This document shows, one piece after another, positions 52,778 to 64,000 of a DNA stretch of 64,000 nucleotides. The stretch comes from Tubiluchus corallicola. Its lineage: Eukaryota > Priapulida > Priapulimorpha > Priapulimorphida > Tubiluchidae. The stretch lies in NCBI GenBank assembly GCA_030141605.1, contig JAQGDQ010000674.1, positions 50,616 to 114,615 on the forward strand, given 5' to 3'. Every line of letters starts with the position of its first letter. Positions within the stretch are counted from its first letter, which is position 1. A model generated the notes under the pieces. It saw nothing but the letters and a program-made list of their open reading frames with translations. It had not been told where the DNA came from and made no database searches. The translations under genes were made by a program, and so were the position numbers.

Positions 52778-53745
52778 GTGTGCCTGCAAACCAAAACTGT
52801 CCATAAGTCGGCATAGTTAAAACTATTTTATGATGCATCAAAGTAGAATGCACAAAAAATTCGGTCAAATGTCAATTTTTTTGTTTTTTGTAAAAACAAA
52901 TGCTAAATATATTGGACCTTTATATTCTAGCATAAAATTATCAAGAAAATGTTAAAAAAACACCAAAAATTTTATTTTATAAATCCTTACCCACTTTTCA
53001 GGCTAGAAACTAGTACCGTAAAGCTCGGATTTTCAAACTCCGATAGTAGCTCCTAGAAGCTGTCATTTTGCTTCAGGTTTTTTTCTGTTGCCAAGCCCAG
53101 ATCTTCATCAAGAAGAGCCATCTACTGGATTTAAACATTACTTTAATGTGCTCTTGCAGTCCACATTTGTGCATTGCCAAGTGTTTTGTAAAAACACGAC
53201 AAAAAGTATTGCTAACTTTACCGGCGATTTTCTCAAGGTCACGTTTCTCAGTGCATAGTGTGCACCTCAACTTAGAAATAGCATAGAGCGATGAACTTGG
53301 TATCAAAATGATCCTCACGAAATGGAGATCATCATCATCATACGCCCGTCACGTCTATTGTAGACATTGGGCAGGCAGAATTCTAAAATAAAAGAAATCT
53401 GCCTTCAGACAGGTAAACGCAGCAGTAATCCAGCAAAAAAACTAGACACTGTTACGCCAGTGGCTTGTCAGCACCACTTCCGAGCACTATTTTGAATCAT
53501 CATCATCATCATATGCCCGTCACGTCTATTGTAGACATTGGGCAGGCAGAATTCTAAAATAAAAGAAATCTGCCTTCAGACAGGTAAACGCAGCAGTAAT
53601 CCAGCAAAAAAACTAGACACTGCTACGCCAGTGGCTTGTCAGCACCACTTCCGTTAAAATGGAGATTAAGGATATGTGAAGATATGTGAATAAATAGAAA
53701 AACTTAATTGTCGACTTATGTACGTTTATGCTATGCAAGCATACA
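52778..53745 (+). mobile_element. TIR element (long copy) with nested SINE-like duplication
   Basis: Left GTGTGCCTGCAAACCAAAAC...CATAAGTCGGCA; right, inverted, GTATGCTTGCATAGCATAAA...CATAAGTCGACA. Interior blocks (AAACAAATGCTAAATATATT; CCAAGCCCAGATCTTCATCA) match 58537-59197. Extra length comes from the insert at 53325-53655. Confidence 0.65.
53325..53655 (+). repeat. Tandem duplication of a ~170-bp SINE-like segment
   Basis: Two near-identical direct copies (about 53330-53485 and 53500-53655), each with CCCGTCACGTCTATTGTAGA, GACAGGTAAACGCAGCAGTA and GCCAGTGGCTTGTCAGCACC. An ATCATCATCATC run sits at each 5' end. The segment matches the interrupted copy at 30795-31270. Confidence 0.85.
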
Positions 53746-53839
53746 AATACCTATGTACCAACGCCATCTGTGAAGAAAACGGGAATCTGACAACCACGGA
53801 CAAGTTGTAGGTAAAATTAAACAAAATTATTTCTAATTT

Positions 53840-56800
53840 TCACTTCCATAGTTTAACTGCACCGTCACGTGAAGCGGAAATGATGAGCGTCATCGACGTC
53901 GCGCACACGTTCACGTCGCTGATGATGTCATGGTGGCCAACGGGTGGAGCTTCCGGCCCCCGCCGTGGCGTGTCCTCGGCACCAGGATGAATCTTTGCTT
54001 TGCTGTAAGCCTCTTGGATAACTTCAGTGCCATCTATGAGGCGAGATCTGAAATAAACAAGTGTTTGATGGTTGAATTTGCTGATCATCATTCATCATCA
54101 TTCATCATTCTTTATAAAATCACTGATATAATAAATAATCAGTCAAAGCAAGATCTGTGGCGAGATCTGTTTGGTGACGATGATGACAGCCATGATGCAG
54201 ATCAATCACCTAACCAGCAAAGCACTACTAATGATAATACGTCGAAATGCGGTTGTGTCCAAAAAAGTTCACATGATGTTGACTGGGAGAAGAAAAAGAA
54301 TAAAAATGAGAGAGTAGATAAAGATAGATAACCATCACTTTTAATTATTATTACACAAAAGTACTACGCTGTATATACAAAATAAAATCTAATATCGGGT
54401 GGCACAGAAAAAATGCACCGAAGTTTTGATTACAATAATATCAAAAGCAAATGCCCTACAAAAACAAGGTTGAAGTTTCACTATATTAGTCCTTGCATGT
54501 AAATTTTACAGGTATTACAAGTTTGAGTGCTTTTCAAATTATGGTTGAAAAGCTTTTGCAGGTTAAAAATTTAATTATCCAAAGTTAATAATCAACTGAA
54601 AAAACAGCCAGGTTAATGTATAAAGTATTCAACGGATGGCAGCACAAAATGGCATCACAATGCATTAACTTTTGACTATAAAAGTTTGAAGTTTTAGTTT
54701 TTTCAAATTATGGCCATAGAACTCTTGCAGATCAAACATTGAAACAATGTCAGCTTTGTAATAAATTCATACCTCCCTAAAGATCAGTTTCAACCTCAAG
54801 CGATTAGGGAAGCTGATTATAAGCTCACTAATTTCTTTAATGATCATTTACTCACTTTCATACAATTTTGCAAAAATCGAACCAGTTTAATTGGAGTCGT
54901 TTTTCTATGACATTAACACATTGTAACTAAACCTTTTTAATACACTACAGGCACTACAATCACTCACCAATCACCGCTACATGTTTTTCTCACTTAATTT
55001 CACGCTGTCTATAAAGAATCATTATTGTACTAGACGGTGGCGGCTCATGCATGGGTACCGTGGAGCTGCAGCACCCCCTATTTTCACTCGATATTATCGA
55101 TAATATGTAATACAATAAGTCTTATTTTTTCAGTTCTGTCTTTATAATTGTACGGAACCAGAGAGCGTTGTGGTAGTACTGTTTGCTTCACAGCCCAGCA
55201 CAGTGTGTTCCAGCAATGCGGTGTTTGGCTGCAGTGCGCATGTGGCTACGTGCACATATCTGAGCCCAGATAGAGAAAGTACTGTCACTCACACAGTTTG
55301 TTGTCAGTTGTCACGTGCTTACTGGGAATGGATTAAGCTTGAACTGCGACAATTTGGGCTATTAGTAAGCTTTGTTTATGTTTTTATCAAGTTTATGTAT
55401 GTTTATTAAAACTACAATTACGACATTAAAATTACATGTCTGTTTCATTTTATACAGTATTAAAAGAACGGTTAAAAATTTTCTGAAGCAGCACCCCCAC
55501 TAATTTTAGCAACGAGCCGCCACTGGTACTAGGGGAGATTTTTAGAAAAAAAGGCTAAAACACTCATCAAAAAGTAAATATCAACATTGATTAATATACA
55601 CAGCAGATTGGCACCACTTGTTCATTAGATATAGGACATGGCAACACTGACCCGAGTTTTTTAACACACCACTAACACTTGTTTAGCATTAACTTTGCTG
55701 CTCAATTACAATGTTACTTTAAATCACTACTAGCAAACAAAACATGGAACGACATAACAATCCTAAAGATTTGTAGACATGTTCCAGATGAAAAAGCAGC
55801 TTCATGATTTTTGGTTCTACGTACACTGTGGATTTTGAGGTAACGGCAACGGATCTGGTTCTTGGTCCCACAGTTATCTTATCCTTATCATCAGACCTAC
55901 TGCATTTTGCACCTATTTTCCTGATTGTTCCATCAATCAGTCACAATTCTCACAAACGATTGCACCTGTCATGCACAATTTTTTCACCTGCACAATGCTG
56001 AACGATAACTTCAAGCACACGCAATTCTACGAGAAAAAGTTTACATAAGTCCCCATGTTTTTCACAAAGTTATAAGGCAAGTTTAGGAATGCCAGTAATA
56101 AAGGAACAAGAAAACCCTCCACTTACATAAAGCTTAAAAAATTTGTCTTGGAATTTTATACCAATATACTGCCTTTTTGCATATAGAGCTACTATATGAA
56201 ACTTGTAAATTTAAACTCTTGTGATGACTGTCAGATGCAGTCATTTTGACGATAAGTCATATGAAACACGTTTAGAAAACGCTGAATAAAGTTTGAAAAA
56301 ATAATCAGAGCATTCGTAGAGCACAAGTCACTAGCTGAATAAAATTTTAAATTACTGTATCTTGTCAACAGGATTAAAAATACGTTTTTTTGGTTAGTAA
56401 GTGGTGCACCCTGGAAGTGAGTCAACGACATTTTTACCAATTGGTGAAAACATTTTAAATAAGAAATATTTCTCTTTTCTAGTTACATAAATCTTTCAAG
56501 CAGGTAACCGAAATGCGAAGTAATATAACTTTGCATGGAAAGTTTTTCAGAACATAATTTAACATTGCCGTTTCTTCCCCTGATTTACATTGTACGTATG
56601 TGACGTCATGTAATGGCGCCATTGGAACACTATTGCGGGAGATTTAAAATGAAAACAAACAAAAATTCCTTTCAACGCGAGTACGATAAACGCATAAAAT
56701 TGCTATAAAGTAATATAATTTTTTAAGGCGATTTTTCTGAAACCTACTTCAGGTACCCTTTTTCTTGTTCCTTAAGCAATTAAGTATGCATGGAGATATT

Positions 56801-59800
56801 GAATCATTCGCAAGTTTGACTTTGCACAATCTTCCAAAGGCCAAAATATCATATTTGTAGAAAGAAACAGGCAAGACCGAAACTAGATGAAAATCAGCCA
56901 TTAATGATGATGACAGCTGTGTAAAATCTACATTCGCAGTGAGAGAATGATTAAAGCAAAACCAGACCCAACCTGAAACAGTAGATCAAAACAATCTACT
57001 TTTTAAAATATTGAAAGGAAACACTATTTTTTAAAAAATGACTTACGTGAAAGAATTATTACCAGATAAACACAATTTCGCATTTGCGTCGCTAGTTCTT
57101 CGCTGTTACGTACATTTCGCCATTCGCTAGTTAGACGGACATTAGCACCTGCATTTCAGAAAGTGCTTTGCACAAAAATAGGTGCTATACCTCTCAGTAC
57201 AGATGTATGACGAACTAAACATGTTCCAGACCTCAGGCGTGATCACAGCTGTGAATTTCAAATTTGAATTTTTATCTTAAAACTTACATAGTTTTAGTAC
57301 AACACACTGAATCTCTTACAGCAACGCTGTACTTCAATTTTCGCTTTCGCAAATACGTACAACACGCTCGTGTAATATTTTTGTTTAAAATTATGTTAGT
57401 TTGTGATGTCATCAACAGTTGGGTTCGCCTACCATTAATAAAGTTTTTAATCTATTATTTAATTATAAGAAACGCTTTTACAGTATTAATTGTGTTAAAG
57501 CGTACACTTGTTATCGGTTTTGAAAATGGGGTAGTACATGAAAAACCACCCTGTCTTCCTCTAAAGTAAAACAGGATGACTTTTCCTAGCCTACCCCATT
57601 TTGAAGTATGGTAAAAAGTATACATTTTAACACCTACAATAATACCAAAATATTTCTCATAATTAAAGAATAGGTTAAAAACCTAACTAACGCCGTGAGA
57701 GCTCAACTAGTGATGACATCACAACTGAGCATGATTTTCAACAGCACAAACATTCCATGAGCGTGTTGCACGTATTTGCGAAGGCGAAAATTGAAACACA
57801 TTGCTATAGGACAACATTCGGTTTACAAAAACTCATATTGATATTGATATTGATAACAAATTGATATACAAAAACTATGCAAATTTCACGTTTAAAATTA
57901 AAATTTCAAGTTTACAACTGTGTTTACGCATGTGCACCATGTCACAACTGAACACCACTGAACAATGAACTGAGAGGTACAGCGCCTGTTTTTGTGCAAC
58001 GCGTTTCTGAGATGCAGGCGCTAGCGCACATCTAACTAGCGAATGATAAAGAACTAGCCCTGTGAACAAAAAATTATGCTATGCTGTGGTAATATTCTTT
58101 TACGTAAGTCATTTCTGTTATTTTTCAATATTTTATAGGGCAGATTTTCTTGAGCCATAGTTTAAGATTGGGACCGGTTTTCCTTTAACAATGCGTAAAC
58201 AATACCTACCTATAAGTAACTATGGTCTGGTTTACCAGATCGTTGGCCGCACCAGCAACAATGTAAGAATTTGCCGAAGTCTGAAGATCCCAATATCGCA
58301 ACCTCATGTCAGAACCACCCGTGACGACGAACGTACCATTCCCCACCGGTGACATGTACATGGAGTAGAGAGAATGATGGGACGCCTGATGAAAACAAGT
58401 GTAACGAATCATCACGTGTTGTGAACTAATTAAAAGCATTTGCAATGTTCATTAAAACAAAAGAGTTACGTGTATTTCAGGAGAAATACTAAACTAAACT
58501 GTAATATTTTAATTTATGATTATTTTCTATTTTTTATGTGTGCTTGCAAAGCAAAACCGTGCACAAGTCGCCATACTTGAAACTATGTTATGATAATTCA
58601 AAGAAGAGTGCACCAAAAATTTGGTCAAATGCCAATTTTGTGTTTCTTATAAAAACAAATGCTAAATATATTGGAGTTTAATATTCTGGCATCAAATTTT
58701 CAAGAAAATGTTTTAAAAATGCTAAAAATGTAATTTTATAACCCCTTACCCACTTTTCTGACTGGAAACTAGTACTGCAACTGTAAAAAAAATTGTTTTT
58801 TCAAACTGCAGTAGTAGCTCATGGAAGCAGTCATTTGTTTCTGATTTTTCTGTTGCCAAGCCCAGATCTTCATCAGAAAGAGCCATCTACTGGATTTAAA
58901 CACAACTTCAACGTGTTCTTGCAAAGTCCGTAGCAGCCAACATTTGTGCTGTTGCTAAGCATTTTGTAGAAGCGGGACAAAAAACAATGGCTGACTTTAA
59001 CAGAGATTTTCTCAAGGTAATGCTTTCAGTGTGCAGCCTGCACCTCAACTTCAATGTGGATCATCTCAGCTTAGAAATAACATAGGGCAATGAGGTTGGT
59101 ATCAAAATGATCCCCATGAAATGGCGATTCAGGATATGTGAATAACTAGAAAAGCACAATTGTCTATTTATGGATGATTTTGCTATTGCAGCACACAAAT
59201 CTCTACTATTTTTAAGTAATTTTGCAGGCTGACTGTGTTCTTTTCATAATACAGCGCATTCCAAAAAGAAACTTTGCAGAAAAAATGTAACCAAACGATT
59301 CTGGACATTTGCACAATGGCACCATATTGATGCAAAAATAATTATTACATCTAACCACCATTACTAGGGTGAATACAAGAAAGTAAATTAGAATGGAATT
59401 GAATTTGTGACTTTCAAACTCGAACCAAGTTTCAAACTCTGAATTTAGAATTGGAATCAAATTAAAATTCCATTTTAAAGATTTCGAATGAATTTTCAAA
59501 TCATTAATAAAAAGTGTGTCACAAAGATGCATATTACTTGAGACAATAAAAACACTAATAATCTGTCTAAAAATTGTGCAGAGCAAACACAGCTAAGCTG
59601 TACAGATTACATGATGTTTCAAAAGTTTTAATGATAAAGAGTGTATGTAGTTGAAATGCTGAATTATTTGAATCTATAAATTTAGGTTAGAGTTGAATCC
59701 AAACTAAAAAACTCCTTCGAATTGAATTCGAATGTTTGATGCTCACCCCATAACCATTATCCGATTTTCCTTTCATATGATTTGCATGAGATCGACTTTT

Positions 59801-62800
59801 GTGAAACCATTAGCAGATGCTCGACTTTTGTGAAACCGTTAGTAACTATTCAGCTTTGTCAAACAGTTAGCAGATTACTGACTTTTGTGAAATCGTTAGT
59901 AACTATTCAGCTTTGTCAAACAGTTAGCAGATGCTCGACTTTTGTGAAACCGTTAGTAACTATTCAGCTTTGTCAAACAGTTAGCAGATGCTCGACTTTT
60001 GTGAAACTGTTAGTAACTATTCAGCTTTGTCAAACAGTTAGCAGATGCTCGACTTTTGTGAAACTGTTAGTAACTATTCAGCTTTGTCAAACAGTTAGCA
60101 GATTACTGACTTTTGCAAAACTGTTAGTAACTATTCAGCTTTTGTCAAACAGTTAGCAGATTACTGACTTTTGTGAAACCGTTAGTAACTATTCAGCTTT
60201 GTCAAACAGTTAGCAGATGCTCGACTTTTGTGAAACTGTTAGTAACTATTCAGCTTTGTCAAACAGTTAGCAGATGCTCGACTTTTGTGAAACTGTTAGT
60301 AACTATTCAGCTTTGTCAAACAGTTAGCAGATTACTGACTTTTGTGAAACCGTTAGTAACTATTCAGCTTTGTCAAACAGTAAGCAGATTACTGACTTTT
60401 GCAAAACTGTTAGTAACTATTCAGCTTTTGTCAAACAGTTAGCAGATTACTGACTTTTGTGAAACCGTTAGTAACTATTCAGCTTTGTCAAACAGTTAGC
60501 AGATTACTGACTTTTGTGAAACCGTTAGTAACTATTCAGCTTTGTCAAACAGTTAGCAGATGCTCGACTTTTGTGAAACCGTTAGTAACTATTCAGCTTT
60601 GTCAAACAGTTAGCAGATTACTGACTTTTGTGAAACCGTTAGTAACTATTCAGCTTTGTCAAACAGTTAGCAGATTACTGACTTTTGTGAAACCGTTAGT
60701 AACTATTCAGCTTTGTCAAACAGTTAGCAGATGCTCGACTTTTGTGAAACCGTTAGTAACTATTCAGCTTTGTCAAACAGTTAGCAGATTACTGACTTTT
60801 GTGAAACCGTTAGTAACTATTCAGCTTTGTCAAACAGTTAGCAGATTACTGACTTTTGTGAAACCGTTAGTAACTATTCAGCTTTGTCAAACAGTTAGCA
60901 TATTACTGACTTTTGTGAAATCGTTAGTAACTATTCAGCTTTGTCAAACAGTTAGCAGATTACTGACTTTTGTGAAACCGTTAGTAACTATTCAGCTTTG
61001 TCAAACAGTTAGCAGATGCTCGACTTTTGTGAAACCGTTAGTAACTATTCAGCTTTGTCAAACAGTTAGCAGATTACTGACTTTTGTGAAACCGTTAGTA
61101 ACTATTCAGCTTTGTCAAACAGTTAGCAGATTACTGACTTTTGTGAAACCATTAGTAACTATTCAGCTTTGTCAAACAGTTAGCATATTACTGACTTTTG
61201 TGAAATCGTTAGTAACTATTCAGCTTTGTCAAACAGTTAGCAGATTACTGACTTTTGTGAAACCGTTAGTAACTATTCAGCTTTGTCAAACGGTTAGCAG
61301 ATTACTGACTTTTGTGAAACCGTTTGTAACTATTCAGCTTTGTCAAACAGTTAGCAGATTACTGACTTTTGTGAAACCGTTAGTAACTATTCAGCTTTGT
61401 CAAACAGTTAGCAGATTACTGACTTTTGTGAAATCGTTAGTAACTATTCAGCTTTGTCAAACAGTTAGCAGATTACTGACTTTTGTGAAACCGTTAGTAA
61501 CTATTCAGCTTTTGTCAAACAGTAAGCAGATTACTGACTTTTGCAAAACTGTTAGTAACTATTCAGCTTTTGTCAAACAGTTAGCAGATTACAGACTTTT
61601 GTGAAACCGTTAGTAACTATTCAGCTTTTGTCAAACAGTAAGCAGATTACTGACTTTTGCAAAACTGTTAGTAACTATTCAGCTTTTGTCAAACAGTTAG
61701 CAGATTACTGACTTTTGTGAAACCGTTAGTAACTATTCAGCTTTGTCAAACAGTTAGCAGATTACTGACTTTTGTGAAACCGTTAGTAACTATTCAGCTT
61801 TTGTCAAACAGTTAGCAGATTACTGACTTTTGTGAAACCGTTAGTAACTATTCAGCTTTTGTCAAACAGTTAGCAGTTTACTGACTTTTATGAAACCGTT
61901 AGTAACTATTCAGCTTTTGTCAAACAGTTAGCAGATTACTGACTTTTGTGAAACCGTTTGTAACTATTCAGCTTTGTCAAACAGTTAGCAGTTTACTGAC
62001 TTTTGTGAAACCGTTAGTAACTATTCAGTAACAGTAGATGACAGACTCTTGTGAAACCGTCAGTAGATGACAGACTTTTGTGAAACCGTCAGTAGATGAC
62101 AGACTTTTGTGAAACCGTCACTAGATGACAGACTTTTGTGAAACCGTCAGCAGATTACTGACTTTTGTGAAACCGTCACTAGATGACAGGCTTTTGTGAA
62201 ACCGTCACTAGATGACAGACTTTTGTGAAACCGTCACTAGATGACAGACTTTTCATTACTGATTTTTGTGAAACCGTCACTAGATGACAGACTTTTGTGA
62301 AACCGTCAGCAGATTACTGACTTTTGTAAAACTGTTATAGATTCTGAAATTTTGTGAAACCATTGGTAAATATATGAGTTTTGTGAAGCTGTTTACCTGC
62401 AGCTTCCTTGAGTGTTTATGCTACTAGTTACAAATAGGTATGTTAATAAAGGAGTAGAAACTCAAAAATGAAACCATTTTCCACAAAAACTACCAGAAAT
62501 GAGACCAACAGAATATTACAAGTTATTAAACAGCGACAAAAACAAAAGTCAACATTCTCGTCAAAACTTCTACCTGTTTAGTAGACAACGCCGGAGCAGT
62601 GCTAGCCCACAATGCCATCTGGCGAGCTCCGGTCTCAACGTTCCACATGGACACTTCATTATTGCCCTGAACTGAAGCCAAGAGCCACGACGGTTGAGTA
62701 GGATGAACTAAGAGTCTACGCACGCGTGCACCTATAAGCAAAGCACAAAAATAATCCGTAACGCAAGACATCGTCGTAAGGAAACGTCTGTGAAACCATC

Positions 62801-63445
62801 ATCTGAATCGATAGTAAACAGCACAACTGTGAAACCTTCTCTCTGAATCAGAACAAGAAGCACAAAGTGCTGATAAATAGTCTCCGAACCTTGATAAACA
62901 TTTTATAATTTTGTTTCCCATTATTCTATACAAAAGGTAGGAAGAAGAAGTCATCCTGTGATGAAAACTTACCTGCCGGATGTCTGACGTTAGCAATAGG
63001 AAGTTGAAAGCGAATGTCCCAGCAAACAATACTGCCGCTAGCTGTACCTACGGCCATCCAACTTTGACGTGGGTCGACACAGAATGCCGTAGTCAGACCT
63101 GTTGAAAATATTTATAACTTCCAAATGAAGTAAGTGTGGTGACTGAGACAAAGATCACCCAACGACTAATCGTCTATTCTAAAATGGCTAATTCTAATCA
63201 CTGACTAATATCAAAATGGCAGGAAGCAAAACTATCTCTTTCAAAACTGTAAAACAGTTTGCTCCATTGAAGCATTAGCTTTTGCAATATACGAACAAAA
63301 TCCTGGAACTAACTGAGCATAACTAAAACTAAGAACACACCATGTTTTATGCTGTTTTTCAGTCTCCAAGCGTCTTTGTTAGTTCGCATGTCCCAACCAA
63401 TAATGTATCCATTAGCCGTAGCGTATGCTATTATCCACTGCGAAC
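53840..63445 (-). CDS. PIK3R4: PIK3R4/VPS15, last five exons (C-terminal WD40 propeller)
   Basis: VPS15 is the pseudokinase scaffold of the class III PI3-kinase VPS34 complexes in autophagy and endosomal trafficking. Minus-strand exons: 63445-63341, 63098-62973, 62731-62574, 58385-58210 and 54047-53840 (TGA stop at 53842-53840). Phases join to 256 codons plus stop. Visible: WD-repeat signatures [23 protein letters not shown], the conserved [27 protein letters not shown] and a final [12 protein letters not shown]. The segment [20 protein letters not shown] is almost as in vertebrate PIK3R4, as is GTEVIQE just before it. The N-terminal kinase-like domain, HEAT repeats and first blades lie beyond the right edge. 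The largest intron (58386-62573) holds the 57-bp satellite. Confidence 0.93.
54048..55020. other. PIK3R4 last intron, proximal part
   Basis: AT-rich; an ATCATCATTCATC microsatellite lies at 54080-54110. An open plus-strand frame (53930-54331) is antisense to the exon and has acidic/lysine-rich low complexity. I do not call it a gene. Confidence 0.4.
55035..55525 (+). mobile_element. hAT-like MITE in PIK3R4 last intron
   Basis: CGGTGGCGGCTCATGC at the left, GAGCCGCCACTG at the right. Flanks GTACTAGA (55027-55034) and GTACTAGG (55526-55533) match at 7 of 8 bases. Best-preserved copy of the family also at 19018-19554 and 1846-2028. Confidence 0.85.
56101..56775 (+). mobile_element. TTAA MITE (second family)
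   Basis: Left AAGGAACAAGAAAACCCTCC, right GGTACCCTTTTTCTTGTTCC then TTAA (56772-56775). The ends are inverted repeats of each other. Collinear with 38503-39182. Confidence 0.75.
56951..58188. mobile_element. Palindromic TTAA MITE dimer, 1.24 kb
   Basis: TTAA at 56951-56954 and 58185-58188. The arms begin TTAAAGCAAAACCAG and, inverted from the right, TTAAAGGAAAACCGG. The halves mirror each other about ~57560 (CCACCCTGTCTTCCTCTAAA, GTAAAACAGGATG). Each half equals the monomer at 49882-50467. Its right end lies 22 bp from the PIK3R4 exon at 58210. Confidence 0.8.
58537..59197 (+). mobile_element. TIR element, short copy
   Basis: GTGTGCTTGCAAAGCAAAAC at the left and, inverted, GTGTGCTGCAATAGCAAAAT at the right. 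Interior collinear with 52778-53745 without its nested insert. Confidence 0.65.
59367..59751 (-). mobile_element. Eroded hAT-like MITE, inverted copy
   Basis: Ends CTAGGGTGAATAC and GATGCTCACCCCAT. The interior carries the reverse complement of the family core (TGCTGAATTATTTGAATCTA; CATGATGTTTCAAAAGTTTT). More diverged than 30883-31236. Confidence 0.6.
59792..62040. repeat. 57-bp satellite (dimeric unit), ~39 copies
   Basis: The unit joins two related halves: CAGCTTTGTCAAACAGTTAG with CAGATTACT, and GACTTTTGTGAAACCGTTAG with TAACTATT. Two unit variants alternate irregularly (GCAGATTACTGAC and GCAGATGCTCGAC). A period of 57 keeps one frame open over hundreds of codons, which is not a gene. 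Located in a PIK3R4 intron. Confidence 0.95.
62041..62335. repeat. 29-bp monomeric satellite flank
   Basis: About 10 units of ACAGACTTTTGTGAAACCGT followed by CA(G/C)TAGATG, homologous to one half of the adjacent 57-bp dimer. Confidence 0.85.
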
Positions 63446-63609
63446 CTGAAAACAATGAGTGCATAGAAAACTTTGCTGTGTGTTCACAGCTGTCTTCAAA
63501 GCCACACTAATAACATTACAAATTAGCTTACTGTTACATGAACTTGTAGTGAAGTTTGTCTTAGAAACTATGGCATTTATCTTAAGATTCGCTTTCAAAA
63601 GATCTCTAT

Positions 63610-63989
63610 TCATGGTGCCATCAAATCTGTCGGTGTCTGTCAGAAGAGAGTGTATTTGATGTTCATCAGTCCATTTTTTGGTCTGCAATGCATGTCCTCA
63701 TCAAGTCTGTCAGTGTCTGTCAGAAGAGAGTGTATTTGCTGTTCGTCAGTCCATTTTTTGGTCTGCAATGCATGTCCTCATCAAGTCTGTCAGTGTCTGT
63801 CAGAAGAGAGTGTATTTGCTGTTCGTCAGTCCATTTTTTGGTCTGCAGTGCATGTCCTCATCAAGTCTGTCGGTGTCTGTCAGAAGAGAGTGTATTTGCT
63901 GTTCGTCAGTCCATTTTTTGGTCTGCAATGCATGTCCTCATCAAGTCTGTCAGTGTCTGTCAGAAGAGAGAGAGAGAGAGAGAGAGAGG
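63610..63989. repeat. 80-bp tandem repeat and (AG)n at the right edge
   Basis: About 4.5 copies of an 80-bp unit; each has CATGTCCTCATCAAGTCTGT and CCATTTTTTGGTCTGCAATG, repeating at 63691, 63771, 63851 and 63931. It ends in (AG)n at 63966-63989. It lies in a PIK3R4 intron. Confidence 0.95.
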
Positions 63990-64000
63990 TGGTCTCATGT

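Noticed and set aside
52971-52976. Minus-strand AATAAA as the PIK3R4 polyadenylation site
   Set aside because: It is ~860 bp beyond the stop and inside a transposon copy; too weak to call without transcript data.
53930-54331. 133-codon plus-strand frame with acidic and lysine-rich end
   Set aside because: Overlaps the PIK3R4 last exon in antisense and extends into AT-rich intron; no recognised domain.
59782-61604. Long open frames of up to 381 codons
   Set aside because: Produced by the 57-bp satellite, whose period is a multiple of three. No start context, splice sites or protein similarity.

Overview
This is a 64-kb piece of an animal (metazoan) nuclear genome. Its genes are split by GT-AG introns of 0.1 to 6 kb, non-coding DNA is AT-rich, and MITE-like transposons, SINEs, LINE fragments and minisatellites fill most introns and intergenic space. 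The proteins (UDP-glucose dehydrogenase, a striated-muscle-type myosin heavy chain, a VPS15/PIK3R4 WD40 domain) and a 5S-rRNA-like head point to an invertebrate with muscle. I cannot assign a phylum from sequence alone.

Layout. (1) 0-6.8 kb is intergenic and repeat-rich. On the minus strand it holds one exon-like piece resembling the last membrane segment of SLC23 nucleobase/ascorbate transporters, expanded into about six 22-residue in-frame tandem copies. (2) 6.8-26.4 kb, plus strand: a complete UDP-glucose 6-dehydrogenase gene (UGDH) in 10 coding exons, with all recognisable catalytic residues and a possible alternative short last exon. Its introns carry a 37-bp minisatellite, a 40-bp satellite ending at the exon-5 acceptor, a 5S-derived SINE-like element and several MITEs. 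(3) 26.5-34 kb is intergenic: a 1-kb pyrimidine tract, a hAT-like MITE, a 24-bp array and a purine tract. (4) 34.1-51.9 kb, plus strand: a complete muscle-type myosin II heavy chain. A TATA box and two probable untranslated exons precede 18 coding exons, which together give an uninterrupted 1957-residue frame. (5) 53.8-63.4 kb, minus strand, convergent with the myosin gene: the five 3'-terminal exons of PIK3R4/VPS15 (256 residues of the C-terminal beta-propeller). The rest lies beyond the right edge.

The three genes have unrelated jobs: UGDH makes UDP-glucuronate for glycosaminoglycans, myosin drives contraction, and VPS15 scaffolds class III PI3-kinase for autophagy and endosomes. I see no operon logic and no gene cluster that looks like a new system.

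The most distinctive content is the repeat biology: TTAA-bounded MITEs that occur singly or as 1-1.2-kb palindromes, hAT-like elements with exact 8-bp target duplications (one with empty-site paralogues in the same window), pogo-like MITEs, a dimeric 57-bp satellite beside its 29-bp monomers, and the tandemly duplicated transporter helix.
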